A DNA stretch of 64,000 bases, taken from the NCBI GenBank assembly GCA_047608975.1, contig JBLFYM010000003.1, positions 40,543-104,542 of the forward strand, written 5' to 3'. Both the position numbers and the translations under genes were made by a program. Under the pieces are notes generated by a model. The model had not been told where the DNA came from and searched no databases. It saw nothing but the letters and a program-made list of their open reading frames with translations. Positions 17,789 through 26,568 of this stretch are shown here, one piece after another. The DNA is from GCA-2715965 sp047608975. Lineage in GTDB: Bacteria; Verrucomicrobiota; Verrucomicrobiia; Limisphaerales; JAYPXF01. Position 1 is the first letter of the stretch, and each line of letters opens with the position of its first letter.

Positions 17789-18523
17789 ATGTCCGACGAG
17801 GTCACATCCTACTACCAAGCCAACGAGCAGCGCGCGAGCAGCGTCCAGGCCCTGTTCGATCGCATCGCGCCCAGCTACGACCGTATCAACGACATCCAGA
17901 GCCTGGGCATGCATCGCATCTGGAAGAAATGGCTATGGCTCCTCTCCCGACCCAAACCCGGCGCAAAGATTCTCGATCTCTGCTGCGGCACCGGCGACAT
18001 CGCATTTCTTTTCGCCAACCAAGGCTGCGAAGTCGCCGCCGTCGATTTCAGCCGGGAGATGCTGACCGTCGCCCGCCAGCGCACCGCGCACGAAGTCACC
18101 CCGAAAAACCAGCGGCCCGAATTCACCCAGGGAGACGCCCTACACCTGCCTTATCCCGACGAAACTTTCGATGCTCTCACCATCGGCTACGGCCTGCGGA
18201 ATCTTGCCGACTTCGAAGCCGGTCTCCAAGAGATGACCCGCGTGCTCAAACCCGGTGGCCATCTTCTCATTCTGGAGTTTGGAAAACCCGACAACCCCTT
18301 CCTCCTCGCCGCCTACTACACCTACCTGCACATCGCCGTCCCCATGTTCGGCAAACTCTTCTGCGGCGATTCCAAAGCCTACGCCTACATTCTCGAATCC
18401 CTGAAACACTACCCCGCCCAACGCGGCATCCATGCCTTGATGGAAGCAACCGGCTACGAAGACAACCGGATACTGAACTTCATGGGCGGCACCATGAGCA
18501 TCAACCATGGCGTGAAGAAGTAG
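17789..18523 (+). CDS. menG: Demethylmenaquinone/ubiquinone C-methyltransferase
   Basis: A 244-residue methyltransferase of the UbiE/MenG family. Diagnostic segments are VQALFDRIAPSYDRINDIQSLGMHRIWKK, the SAM motif ILDLCCGTGDIAFLFA (about residues 62-77), CEVAAVDFSREML, YGLRNLADFEAGLQEMTRVLKPGG and ILEFGKPDNP. It methylates demethylmenaquinone to menaquinone (or the ubiquinone precursor). No other quinone genes are here, so the menaquinone assignment is from family and lineage, not from context. It begins 18 bp after uvrC, so both are likely on one transcript. Confidence 0.92.
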   Translation: MSDEVTSYYQANEQRASSVQALFDRIAPSYDRINDIQSLGMHRIWKKWLWLLSRPKPGAKILDLCCGTGDIAFLFANQGCEVAAVDFSREMLTVARQRTAHEVTPKNQRPEFTQGDALHLPYPDETFDALTIGYGLRNLADFEAGLQEMTRVLKPGGHLLILEFGKPDNPFLLAAYYTYLHIAVPMFGKLFCGDSKAYAYILESLKHYPAQRGIHALMEATGYEDNRILNFMGGTMSINHGVKK

Positions 18524-18634
18524 CGCCCGCCGGCTCCCCTTGCGTGTACCGATTGTCCCCAGAATCGTTCACGTGTCACTGACGTGATTCGCGTTTATTG
18601 GTGTTCATTCGTGGTTCACCTGCATCCCTACAAC

Positions 18635-19681
18635 TTAGCCCAGGTGCCGGGCGAAGAACTCCCGCGTTCGTTTCCACATCTCCGGAGAAAGCACGTGGCC
18701 GGTATCCGGCTCAATGAATGAACTGAACTGATCGGCCGCACCTTGCCGCGCGTATTCCTCTTCGATTCGTCGAACGCCTTCGCGCGCATGTTCGATCGGA
18801 GAACCGCCATCGGTTTCTCCCAGATTGAGATGCAATGCCCGGGGCGCAATCAGAGCCGCCATCTCTGGTGTATCCCCGTATTCCAACCAGCCGGGAACGA
18901 AATTTGGAAAGCAATGCAAGAGATGGTGATCATGAATTGCCGAGTAGGTCGGCAGACAACAATTCCCGACCGCAGCCTTAATGCGCGGTTCATGCGGCCC
19001 GACCAACCAGGTGTGGGTTGAACCCATGGAATGCCCATAGCACCCGATCCGATCCGCCTTCACTTCCGCACGCCCGCACAACACATCGATCGCCCGGCGC
19101 ATATCGAGCACATTCTTCCAAGCCATCGATTTTCCGTTCACCACATAGCGGAGAAACTCGAAGCGCTCAAAACGTGAACCCTTCAGTTTACCGCTCGGAT
19201 CCTGTCGCTCCTCGAACGCCAACGCATCGGGACACAGCACAACATATCCCTCGCGAGCCAGCGCTACCCCGGTGTGATGCATCGGATCGCCGGCCAGCCC
19301 TGCAGGTTCGTTCTTCCCCAAATCATATTGTCCCCCATGTTGATGCCAAACCGCCACTGCCGGCGCCGGTTTGGAATCAGAAACCCCATCCGGAATCAGT
19401 AGCAACGCCGGCACGCGATCGCCCGGCTCGACTTCATACGTCAGTGATTCAATCCGATAACCGTCCTTTGGCATCGTCTCCCGCAGTTCGATCTTCAACG
19501 GACAAGGTTCTGGCCAATCACCGCCAAGGCATTCGACCAGCTTGCCCCGAAGTGCGTCCGGCTTGGCAGGGCGGTCAGAAGAGGTATCTTTGGCAGCGTT
19601 GACGTTCATGGTGGCACCAGCGGCGACCGTCCCGACCGCAGCCTGCTTCACAAAATCACGACGGGAATGTCCAGAGTTCAC
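18635..19681 (-). CDS. Tat-exported alpha/beta hydrolase (dienelactone-hydrolase/acetyl-xylan-esterase type)
   Basis: A 348-residue protein with a twin-arginine signal (SRRDFVKQAAVGTVAAGATMNVNA). The alpha/beta hydrolase core has VAVWHQHGGQYDLG as oxyanion region, IGCYGHSMGSTHTW with the nucleophile Ser in GHSMGS (about residue 221), LGETDGG as the acid block, and EPDTGHVLSPEMW with the final His. Close relatives are esterases acting on polysaccharide acetyl groups or unknown esters, frequent next to sulfatases in PVC bacteria. Substrate not resolved. It is on the same strand as, but separated by 180 bp from, the flavin monooxygenase gene. Confidence 0.83.
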   Translation of the reverse strand: MNSGHSRRDFVKQAAVGTVAAGATMNVNAAKDTSSDRPAKPDALRGKLVECLGGDWPEPCPLKIELRETMPKDGYRIESLTYEVEPGDRVPALLLIPDGVSDSKPAPAVAVWHQHGGQYDLGKNEPAGLAGDPMHHTGVALAREGYVVLCPDALAFEERQDPSGKLKGSRFERFEFLRYVVNGKSMAWKNVLDMRRAIDVLCGRAEVKADRIGCYGHSMGSTHTWLVGPHEPRIKAAVGNCCLPTYSAIHDHHLLHCFPNFVPGWLEYGDTPEMAALIAPRALHLNLGETDGGSPIEHAREGVRRIEEEYARQGAADQFSSFIEPDTGHVLSPEMWKRTREFFARHLG

Positions 19682-19861
19682 AGATCACAGGCTATGCCTC
19701 ATCCCCGACCTTGGGTAGCCGAATCGTAACCGTCCGCTCTCGGGCGAAGGCGATAAATCAGAGCGAGCAGTGGCCATCATATGAATCGGCTGCCGCGTAG
19801 GAACCGCACATTCCTCCAGCGAGGAAGCTAATCGGATCTCTGCCGTAGCATGACACCCGGT

Positions 19862-20905
19862 TCATCGGGTCAGGCGAAAGAGGAACGGCAGCGCAACTCG
19901 GGAATACTTAACCAGCAGCGCGGTCGAAGTAATCGAGCTGCCTGACAGCAGAAAACGTTGGAGCCGGTTGGCCCATCTCAATCGGCGGGAGAAGCGTTTC
20001 TCGATGGCAATACGAAGTGTCTCCTGCGCGGTCGGCCAATCGATGAGACCGTCGGCATAGTCCCCGATCGGACCGGCTGCCAGTTCCGCGGATTCGAAGG
20101 CCATCGACATCCCATTGCCCGTGATCGGTGGGATCATGTGGGCGGCGTCTCCGATCGATGGCAGTTCACCAGATCGGGTCTCGGGGGGCGCATAACTGAG
20201 ACCGGCCACCACACAGAATGAATCGGGATCGAAGGTGGCTGATTGAAGTCGTTGTTCCAGCTCGCGACCGGCGCAACCTCGAATCCAGTCCTGCCAGCCG
20301 TTTTTCAGTTCCGTCAAAGGACGTTGCGTGCGCAACAGTCCACATACATTCACCTCGCCGCCAGGAAGTCGGCATAGACCCACGTAGCTCTGCGGGGAAT
20401 GATGCATCTCCAGATCGGCACGCAAATCCACGTCACTGGCATGCGCCTTGAAGCCAATTTGGCGGTAACCAGTCGATTCTTTCTGGGGGACTCGACCGGT
20501 TGCGCGAACAAATCCCTCGGCTGGTTTCCACACTGCGCGGTGGTGGGTTATCAAATTACCACCACGATTCTGGAACAGTTCGGCGAGCGTTTCGTCGAGC
20601 ACATGGCGGGATACGCACCAGGCGGATTTGGGAAGGCGAGCGGGTTTGCCCGCATGCTGCGAGCCGTTGAATGTCACCGTGGTGGCTTCGAGCACACCGC
20701 GTTCTTCAATGGGAGGCCAAGCCTCCAGGCGTTTGAGGACGTCCACCCCAGCCCCACTGATGAATTCACCACAGACGCGATGCCGTGGATAACTGCCGGC
20801 CTCGAGGAGGCTCACCGGAACGTCGCGGTTGCGCAGGGCGATTCCCAGCGCCAGTCCGGCAAGCCCGCCTCCGTGAATTGTGATCTGTTTCGCGTCGCGA
20901 CTCAT
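19862..20905 (-). CDS. FAD-dependent monooxygenase / geranylgeranyl-reductase-like flavoprotein
   Basis: A 347-residue flavoprotein. The N terminus has the dinucleotide-binding fold ITIHGGGLAGLALGIAL and SLLEAGSYPRHRVCGEFIS; the FAD pyrophosphate motif is LPSIGDAAHMIPPITGNGMS (about residues 253-272), both as in group A flavin monooxygenases and the geranylgeranyl reductase subgroup. A C-terminal hydrophobic stretch may contact membrane. It is the last of a three-gene operon with a methyltransferase and a type III PKS; by analogy to the Streptomyces srs genes it could hydroxylate a polyketide-derived ring, or reduce an unsaturated chain. The gap to the methyltransferase gene is 12 bp. Confidence 0.82.
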   Translation of the reverse strand: MSRDAKQITIHGGGLAGLALGIALRNRDVPVSLLEAGSYPRHRVCGEFISGAGVDVLKRLEAWPPIEERGVLEATTVTFNGSQHAGKPARLPKSAWCVSRHVLDETLAELFQNRGGNLITHHRAVWKPAEGFVRATGRVPQKESTGYRQIGFKAHASDVDLRADLEMHHSPQSYVGLCRLPGGEVNVCGLLRTQRPLTELKNGWQDWIRGCAGRELEQRLQSATFDPDSFCVVAGLSYAPPETRSGELPSIGDAAHMIPPITGNGMSMAFESAELAAGPIGDYADGLIDWPTAQETLRIAIEKRFSRRLRWANRLQRFLLSGSSITSTALLVKYSRVALPFLFRLTR

Positions 20906-20917
20906 CGGTCTGTTCGC

Positions 20918-21598
20918 TCATATGCGGCGGGCGGCAAACAGGTGACTGAAGAGCCCCGCGTTTTCCTCCGCACACTCCCATTCGGCGGACTCGGGCCAAA
21001 GCTGCGTCAATTCGTCATTGGAAAACCCGGCCTCCACACTCACCACCGCGTCATGTCGCGTGACGCGATTGCAGCCGATCAGACCGACCAGTCGCGATGC
21101 CAGAAGCGCGCCTCTGCTACGTCGTGGTTCACAGGCCAACAAGCGCTCGATGCGTGGCTCGATCAGGCCCAGTAATTCGCGCAGAGCCTCATCGGGGAAG
21201 TGATGCAGGAACAGGTTCGAGAAGCAGATATTAAAAGTTTGGTCGTTCGTCCGCGCCCACTCGAACACATCCTGCCGGCAGATATGAACGGTCCATCCCA
21301 TACTATCCAATGTCGCCACCGTGTCGGCTGAAACGACCGGATTACGATCCACGAGGACCAGCTTGCCACGTCTGGCACCAAGCCCCAGACGCTTGACCAC
21401 CCGGAGGATCAGGTCGCCGTCGCCGGCGCCCAGTTCGACCACGCAGACCGGCGGCGCCCCCTGCCGTGCTGCTTCTGCCAGAATCCGACTGTGCCCCATG
21501 ATTCCGTTCAACAACCTCAGATCCTTCCGGGAACGGATCGCCTCGGGCGCGTCGGAAGGAAGTTCGTCCAGTATTTCGGTTGTCAGTTTTCTTACCAT
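20918..21598 (-). CDS. Class I SAM-dependent methyltransferase in the type III PKS operon
   Basis: A 226-residue soluble methyltransferase. The SAM motif is VCVVELGAGDGDLILRVVKRLG at about residues 51-72, then LVLVDRNP with an acidic residue, and ICFSNLFLHHFPDEALRELLGLIEP as the post-motif. ATG 21598 lies 2 bp after the PKS stop codon, and an in-frame start farther upstream (21670) would overlap the PKS gene, so the shorter form is preferred. Position between PKS and flavoprotein suggests O- or C-methylation of the polyketide product. It is not the isoprenylcysteine-methyltransferase-like membrane type found in the Streptomyces srs cluster. Confidence 0.85.
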   Translation of the reverse strand: MVRKLTTEILDELPSDAPEAIRSRKDLRLLNGIMGHSRILAEAARQGAPPVCVVELGAGDGDLILRVVKRLGLGARRGKLVLVDRNPVVSADTVATLDSMGWTVHICRQDVFEWARTNDQTFNICFSNLFLHHFPDEALRELLGLIEPRIERLLACEPRRSRGALLASRLVGLIGCNRVTRHDAVVSVEAGFSNDELTQLWPESAEWECAEENAGLFSHLFAARRI

Positions 21599-21600
21599 CG

Positions 21601-22671
21601 TCAGGTTCGTCCCACTTTCAACAACGCTCCGTGACTGCTGAACCCGGCACCAAAGGACGCGAGCCACCAATAGCCACTTTGGGGATTTGGATCTGATCGT
21701 AAGGCTTGATCGAGAACGAAAAGGACCGAGGGGCTGCTCATGTTTCCATGGCCGCGCAACAACTCACGACTGAGTCGTGTCTCGCCATCCTGAAAGTCAA
21801 ACTTACGCTCGAGTTCGTTCAACACATCGCGACCGCCCGGATGGAACAGCCAACGATCAATGGATCCAATCGTCTGCCCGTGCTTTTCCAACACCCCAAG
21901 ACAAACCCGTTTGGCATCGGCGGCGGCGATCGGCGGAACATCCGGCATCAGAATGTTTCGCAACCGCCCATCCTTCTGTTCGAACCGAAGCAGATCGCGG
22001 TTGGCCGGATTCAAAAGGGTTCCGTCAGCCACCCACTGAACCGGCGGCAGGCTCTCCGGTGGCCCACTTCCGAGCACGGCGGCAGCAGCCCCATCACCGA
22101 ACAGACAGGCGCTGATCAGCACCCCCGGATCGTCATCGAGGTAGTAGGCCGCACTGCAAATTTCGACGCAGACGGAAAGAACCCGCTTAGCGCCCCCGGC
22201 ACGCAGGATGTCCTCCGCCGTCCCGAGATTGGGCAGCGCCGCACCGCAGCCTTGGCCGACCAGATCAAGCAGTTTGCAATCGGCGCGCAGGGCCAGCCGT
22301 TCACTCACATAGCTGGTGAGGCCGGGACACAGATAGCCGGTGCACGTGCTGACGATCAGCGCGTCAATCTCCTCGGCAGAAATCCGCGCATCGGCCAAGG
22401 CACCCATCGCAGCCTCAGACGCGAGTTCAACCGCGCAGGATTCAAAACGTTCATGCAGATCATCGGCGCTCGAGCCAAAGGCATCCGACAGGGAATCCAA
22501 CGCCAGATGGCGGGAATCAATTCCATTGTCTGAATTCAGCACCTTCCTCAATAGCGCCTGACTTCGCCGAGACAAGCGGGCGAAGTCGCCACTGGCCGAC
22601 ATTGCCTCCCACACCTCAAGCTGCGTGAAGCAGTGCGGCGGAACAGCAGTGCTAATTCCCTGGAAGAACAT
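21601..22671 (-). CDS. Type III polyketide synthase
   Basis: A 356-residue chalcone/stilbene-synthase-like enzyme. The catalytic triad is complete: Cys142 in LVGQGCGAALPNLG, His277 in WLFHPGGRDVL and Asn310 in GHGNMSSPSVLFVL. Also typical are STCTGYLCPGL, SACLFGDGAAAAVL and the C-terminal SFGAGFSSHGALL. These homodimers condense an acyl starter with malonyl-CoA units and cyclise the product to resorcinols, pyrones or phloroglucinols. It is the first gene of a tight operon with a methyltransferase (2 bp) and a flavoprotein (12 bp after that). A sulfatase gene ends 119 bp upstream on the same strand. Confidence 0.93.
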   Translation of the reverse strand: MFFQGISTAVPPHCFTQLEVWEAMSASGDFARLSRRSQALLRKVLNSDNGIDSRHLALDSLSDAFGSSADDLHERFESCAVELASEAAMGALADARISAEEIDALIVSTCTGYLCPGLTSYVSERLALRADCKLLDLVGQGCGAALPNLGTAEDILRAGGAKRVLSVCVEICSAAYYLDDDPGVLISACLFGDGAAAAVLGSGPPESLPPVQWVADGTLLNPANRDLLRFEQKDGRLRNILMPDVPPIAAADAKRVCLGVLEKHGQTIGSIDRWLFHPGGRDVLNELERKFDFQDGETRLSRELLRGHGNMSSPSVLFVLDQALRSDPNPQSGYWWLASFGAGFSSHGALLKVGRT

Positions 22672-22790
22672 CCGGTGATGGTAGGCGAACGGGTCACGCT
22701 TGTATGTGGCAAACGGAGAGAGTTTATTCCGGGAGTCCGCAAACCGGAAACTTGTCCCGGCGACTCAGCCCCATCCGGCCGTTCAGCAAA

Positions 22791-24248
22791 TCAACGAATT
22801 ACCGATCGGCCGCTCTCGCGGTAGCGATTCAAGGTCTCGTTCATTTCCGAGACCAGTTTGGGATAAGCGGAGGCCACATCGCTCGCCTCCTTTGGATCGA
22901 TCGAAAGATCAAAGAGCCGATCCGTTTTACCTGGGACCAGCTTCCACTTGCCATTTCGAATCGCGAAGCGGCCGGCATAGTCGTTATTCACAACGCCCGC
23001 ATGCGCGGGCAGTTCCTTCCCGCCCAAGAGCAACGGAAGAATGTCGTTGCTGTCTTCAGCCGAGTTGGCAGGAAGCGTCGCGCCGGTGATCGCGGCAGCG
23101 GTAGCCATGAAGTCGTTCAGACAAATGGTTTGATCACAGACCGAGCCGGCCGGGATCTTCGCCGGCCAGCGGGCGATGAACGGCAGGCGATGACCGCCTT
23201 CATGGATCTGGGTCTTGCTGCCCTTGAAGTGGTATCGAAGATTCACTCCATGGGACTCCAGTTCCTTGAAATTCGCCTTGCCGGAAGTACCATTGTCCGT
23301 GGTAAAAATCAGCCGGGTATCCTTCGCGACTCCGGCGTCAGCGAGAGCCTTCATCACGTGACCCACAACCCCATCAGTCTCGATCACAAAATCCGCGTAG
23401 TCACTGATACCACTCTTCCCCTTGAACTCCGCACTGGGAGAAATCGGCGTGTGAAGTGAAGTCAGTGGGAGATAGAGAAAGAACGGTTTGTCCCCTCGGC
23501 TTTCGGTCCGGATCCATTCCGAAGCCTTGCTGGCCAGGCCGGGAAGAATTCCCTCCAGCTTCCATCCGGGAAGCATCGGACCGGGGTGCCCGAACATTTC
23601 ATCCGGCTTGGCCACTGACGGATTGCCGAGCAATCGATCGTTTTCGATCCAGATGTAAGGCGGAAAATTGGGAACATCCACGCCGAAGTAGTAATCGAAG
23701 CCGTGGTTTACCGGTCCGTCCGCGATCGGCTTCGTCAGATCAATTCGCGCCGCCACTGCCAGACAGCGTTCCGCCGCCGGACCTTTTTTGAAAAAGGAGT
23801 CATGCCGCTGGATATCGTGGTTGACCGCCTGCCCCTGCGCATCCAGCCAGGTCATGCCGAGGTGCCACTTGCCGACCATACCGGTGCGGTGTCCCTGTTG
23901 TTGGAGAAGTTCCGTCACTGTAACACGTTCGCGCTTGATCAACGGCTTGCCCCACTCCCAGAGAACCTGGCTCTTCAGATCCGTGCGCCAGCAATAGCGA
24001 CCAGTGAGAATCCCATAGCGCGTGGGCGTGCAGACTGCGGAACCGGAGTGCGCGTCGGTAAACCGCATCCCCTGCCCCACCAGCCGGTCGATGGGGGGCG
24101 TCTTCAATGGACCCATTTCGGAGTTCAACGCCGACACCGAGTCGTAACTCATGTCATCCGCCAGAATGAAAACAATGTTCGGCGATTTTGTTGCCGAGGT
24201 GTGAAGGGAGACCAGCAGCAAGAGAAGCAGACGGAATGCTGAATTCAT
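22791..24248 (-). CDS. Exported type I sulfatase
   Basis: A 485-residue sulfatase with a signal peptide (MNSAFRLLLLLLVSLHTSA). PNIVFILADDMSYDS supplies the paired Asp31/Asp32 calcium ligands, and VCTPTRYGILTGR is the formylglycine signature with Cys73 in CxPxR. Later blocks LIFTTDNGTSGK and KTQIHEGGHRLPFIARWP give the second metal ligands and the conserved HEGG. It removes sulfate esters from a carbohydrate in the periplasm after Cys73 is oxidised to formylglycine. The frame runs upstream to 24509, but ATG 24248 opens the signal peptide. Divergent from the unknown gene at 24427 (178 bp). Confidence 0.92.
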   Translation of the reverse strand: MNSAFRLLLLLLVSLHTSATKSPNIVFILADDMSYDSVSALNSEMGPLKTPPIDRLVGQGMRFTDAHSGSAVCTPTRYGILTGRYCWRTDLKSQVLWEWGKPLIKRERVTVTELLQQQGHRTGMVGKWHLGMTWLDAQGQAVNHDIQRHDSFFKKGPAAERCLAVAARIDLTKPIADGPVNHGFDYYFGVDVPNFPPYIWIENDRLLGNPSVAKPDEMFGHPGPMLPGWKLEGILPGLASKASEWIRTESRGDKPFFLYLPLTSLHTPISPSAEFKGKSGISDYADFVIETDGVVGHVMKALADAGVAKDTRLIFTTDNGTSGKANFKELESHGVNLRYHFKGSKTQIHEGGHRLPFIARWPAKIPAGSVCDQTICLNDFMATAAAITGATLPANSAEDSNDILPLLLGGKELPAHAGVVNNDYAGRFAIRNGKWKLVPGKTDRLFDLSIDPKEASDVASAYPKLVSEMNETLNRYRESGRSVIR

Positions 24249-24426
24249 GAAACTGAACTTCCAGAAGCCAGAGTCGTGATGCAAAAGATTTGTGCCGGTA
24301 ACGTTCGACCGGCTTTCCCCGTCCATCAGCCAACATGAACGTTTCCGGCCAAACGGCTCTTCCTGGGGTGAACTCCGCCGTCGACTCTCGCCAATCGCGG
24401 ATCCCCATGGGAGATTCACCGAATCC

Positions 24427-25428
24427 ATGAGCGGAATTATTGGCCACACCATGTATGCGATTCTCGGCGCCAAATCCGCCCGGGAACGCAAACTCCCAAT
24501 CGTTCCCATTCTCGATCGACACGCGGCCAGCTATCATTGTGGTGCCTATCTCGGATGCGATGTCCAGACGATGCCCGAAGCCATCTGCTCGGACAGCGGC
24601 CAAGAGGTCGGCTACGGCACAGCGCCGCTCAAGGTCAGCCCCATTACGGGCGGGGAAGTGAAACCTTGGTCACTCAAGCACGGCAACAAATTCTACCGGC
24701 CGAGGGAAATCCACCAGCTTTTCTATGGCCGCGCCCATTTGGTGTTTGGTTGGCGAAGCGAAGATCGTGAACACACCTTGCCGTGGGATCACCTGGCCGA
24801 TTACTGCGCGGCGGTGGTCAAGGACGCGCAGGAGATTTACCACGTCAACGACCGCAGTATGGCGTATCTGTTCGGTTGGATGGCGCATATCGTTGGAGAT
24901 AGTCTCATCAAATCCGTGCATCCCGGCGTCGACCTTCATTTGCACGGTGGCAAATACACTCCGACCAATCGTCCGATTCAGGATCTCGTCACATTCCACG
25001 AAATCGGCCGCAAGGAACTGAAACTCAATTGGCAGACCATTCTGGGCGACGCGGCCAAAACCCCGATTGAGGAGATCCAGCTCCACTACATGCGCATCGC
25101 CAAAGCCCAAGGCGAACTCAGCTCTCAATTCACCAACGCCTGGCAACCGGAACATGCCAGTCTGCTTCGCGTCGTGCTGCACGAGAACCGCCGCTACCAG
25201 ACGATCCGAAACCCGCGTATTCTCAAGCAACTCGCACTCGCCAAATTTAAGCACGGCTGGGACTGCCAACCCGAACTCAGCCGTCGCTCCCTCGGTCTGC
25301 ATTACCCCGAGATGGTCGAACTGGCGAACAAGGCAAACTTCCGCCATGCGCTCTGGCAGATCGGGGATGCCATCGCCCGGCTTTTCAGTGAAGTGATCGA
25401 ACGAGTTCCTGATCTGCAAACCCGCTGA
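24427..25428 (+). CDS. Unknown protein, possibly zinc-dependent phospholipase C-like
   Basis: A 333-residue protein with no signal peptide. It starts MSGIIGHTMYAILGAK and contains many His and Asp residues in helical surroundings: LDRHAASYHCGAYLGCD, WDHLADYCAAVVKDAQ and AYLFGWMAHIVGDSLIKSVHPG. The last motif (a GWxxH..GD....HP pattern) resembles the metal site of zinc-dependent phospholipase C-like (PF00882-type) proteins, but I cannot confirm the family. ATG 24427 is used because the residues before it are not protein-like. The nuclease gene follows after 141 bp that contain an inverted repeat. Confidence 0.6.
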   Translation: MSGIIGHTMYAILGAKSARERKLPIVPILDRHAASYHCGAYLGCDVQTMPEAICSDSGQEVGYGTAPLKVSPITGGEVKPWSLKHGNKFYRPREIHQLFYGRAHLVFGWRSEDREHTLPWDHLADYCAAVVKDAQEIYHVNDRSMAYLFGWMAHIVGDSLIKSVHPGVDLHLHGGKYTPTNRPIQDLVTFHEIGRKELKLNWQTILGDAAKTPIEEIQLHYMRIAKAQGELSSQFTNAWQPEHASLLRVVLHENRRYQTIRNPRILKQLALAKFKHGWDCQPELSRRSLGLHYPEMVELANKANFRHALWQIGDAIARLFSEVIERVPDLQTR

Positions 25429-25440
25429 ATCGACACAATG

Positions 25441-25508
25441 TGGCGGCGAGCGTGAGCGAGTGGTTTTGGTTTGATGCGCCATGATTCACTCGCTCACGTT
25501 CGCCACCA
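25441..25508. repeat. Long REP-like inverted repeat
   Basis: Two 22-nt arms, at 25441-25462 and 25487-25508, are complementary except for two positions, with a 24-nt loop. The arms contain CGAGCGTGAGCGAG / CTCGCTCACG. One arm recurs exactly at 57969-57990, 32 kb away. It fills the spacer between two rightward genes and could act as a transcript-stabilising or terminating hairpin. No poly-U tract follows. Confidence 0.6.
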
Positions 25509-25569
25509 TAGAGAAAAGTTCTGAGAACCATTTCTTCGAATGCGCACCGAACGCCGCTACGCTCGCGGC

Positions 25570-26565
25570 ATGTCGGATCTGTTGACCATGACCACTTACG
25601 GACTGTTCTGTCCGGCAGGAGGGTTTTACATCGATCCGACCAAGAAGGTAGATCGGGCCGTGATCACACATGGGCATGCAGATCATGCGCGAGCGGGTCA
25701 CGATTCCTATCTTTGCACCGAACAAAGCGTACCGATTTTACTTTCGCGACTCGGAACCAAAATTGCGGTGACGGGGCAACCTTACGGCGAGGTTCGGGTG
25801 ATCAACGGCGTCAGCGTCTCATTTCACCCCGCCGGACATGTTCTGGGATCGGCGCAGATCCGGGTCGAACACAAGGGGGAGATCTGGGTGGTGAGCGGAG
25901 ATTACAAGACCGAGAACGACGGCGTCTCCGGAGAATTCGAATCGGTGAAGTGCCACACCTTCATCACGGAATCGACCTTTGGTCTCCCCATCTATCGTTG
26001 GCCAGAGCCGACTGTGGTAATCAATCAAATCAATGACTGGTGGCGGCGCAACCAGGCCATCGGCCGGGCATCGGTGATGTGCGCCTACTCGCTGGGCAAA
26101 GCGCAAAGAATTCTCCATGCGGTGGATACCTCGATTGGGCCGATTTATGTGCATAAGGCCGTCGCCAAAATCAACGCGGCATATGAGGCCGCCGGGGTCC
26201 GGTTTCCGGAAGTCAATTCCGAGAAGAAAGCACCTGCCCCTGAGCTCGCCAAACGGGCGCTGATCATCACGCCTTCCGCCCACGACGAAGGCGTGTGGCT
26301 CCAGGGATTCGGAGCAGCATCACGGGCCTTCGCATCCGGTTGGATGCGGGTGCGCGGCGGGCAACGAGGAGGCAAGTCACAATCAGGATTCGTGGTTTCA
26401 GATCACGTTGACTGGCCGGGCATGTTGTCGGCAATTCGGCAGAGTGAAGCGGAGCGCATCCTGGTCACCCACGGCTACGAGGCGCAAACCGTGCGCTATC
26501 TCCGGGAGCAGGGCTGGGAAGCCGATGGTCTGGATGAACATTTCGAGCACGTGACCTCGACCTGA
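25570..26565 (+). CDS. Ligase-associated DNA exonuclease (MBL / beta-CASP-like)
   Basis: A 331-residue metallo-beta-lactamase-fold protein. YGLFCPAGGFYIDPTKKVDRAVITHGHADHARAGH at the N terminus carries the HxHxDH metal motif; FHPAGHVLGSAQIRVEH, VSGDYKTENDG and VTHGYEAQTVRYL continue the pattern of the mRNA-3'-end-processing-exonuclease-like family that in bacteria is encoded with an ATP-dependent DNA ligase. All metal ligands are present, so it should be active as a DNA or RNA nuclease. The ligase gene follows after 3 bp; the other usual partners, an Lhr-type helicase and a PdeM-like phosphatase, are absent here. ATG 25570 was chosen over 25540. Confidence 0.86.
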   Translation: MSDLLTMTTYGLFCPAGGFYIDPTKKVDRAVITHGHADHARAGHDSYLCTEQSVPILLSRLGTKIAVTGQPYGEVRVINGVSVSFHPAGHVLGSAQIRVEHKGEIWVVSGDYKTENDGVSGEFESVKCHTFITESTFGLPIYRWPEPTVVINQINDWWRRNQAIGRASVMCAYSLGKAQRILHAVDTSIGPIYVHKAVAKINAAYEAAGVRFPEVNSEKKAPAPELAKRALIITPSAHDEGVWLQGFGAASRAFASGWMRVRGGQRGGKSQSGFVVSDHVDWPGMLSAIRQSEAERILVTHGYEAQTVRYLREQGWEADGLDEHFEHVTST

Positions 26566-26568
26566 CCC

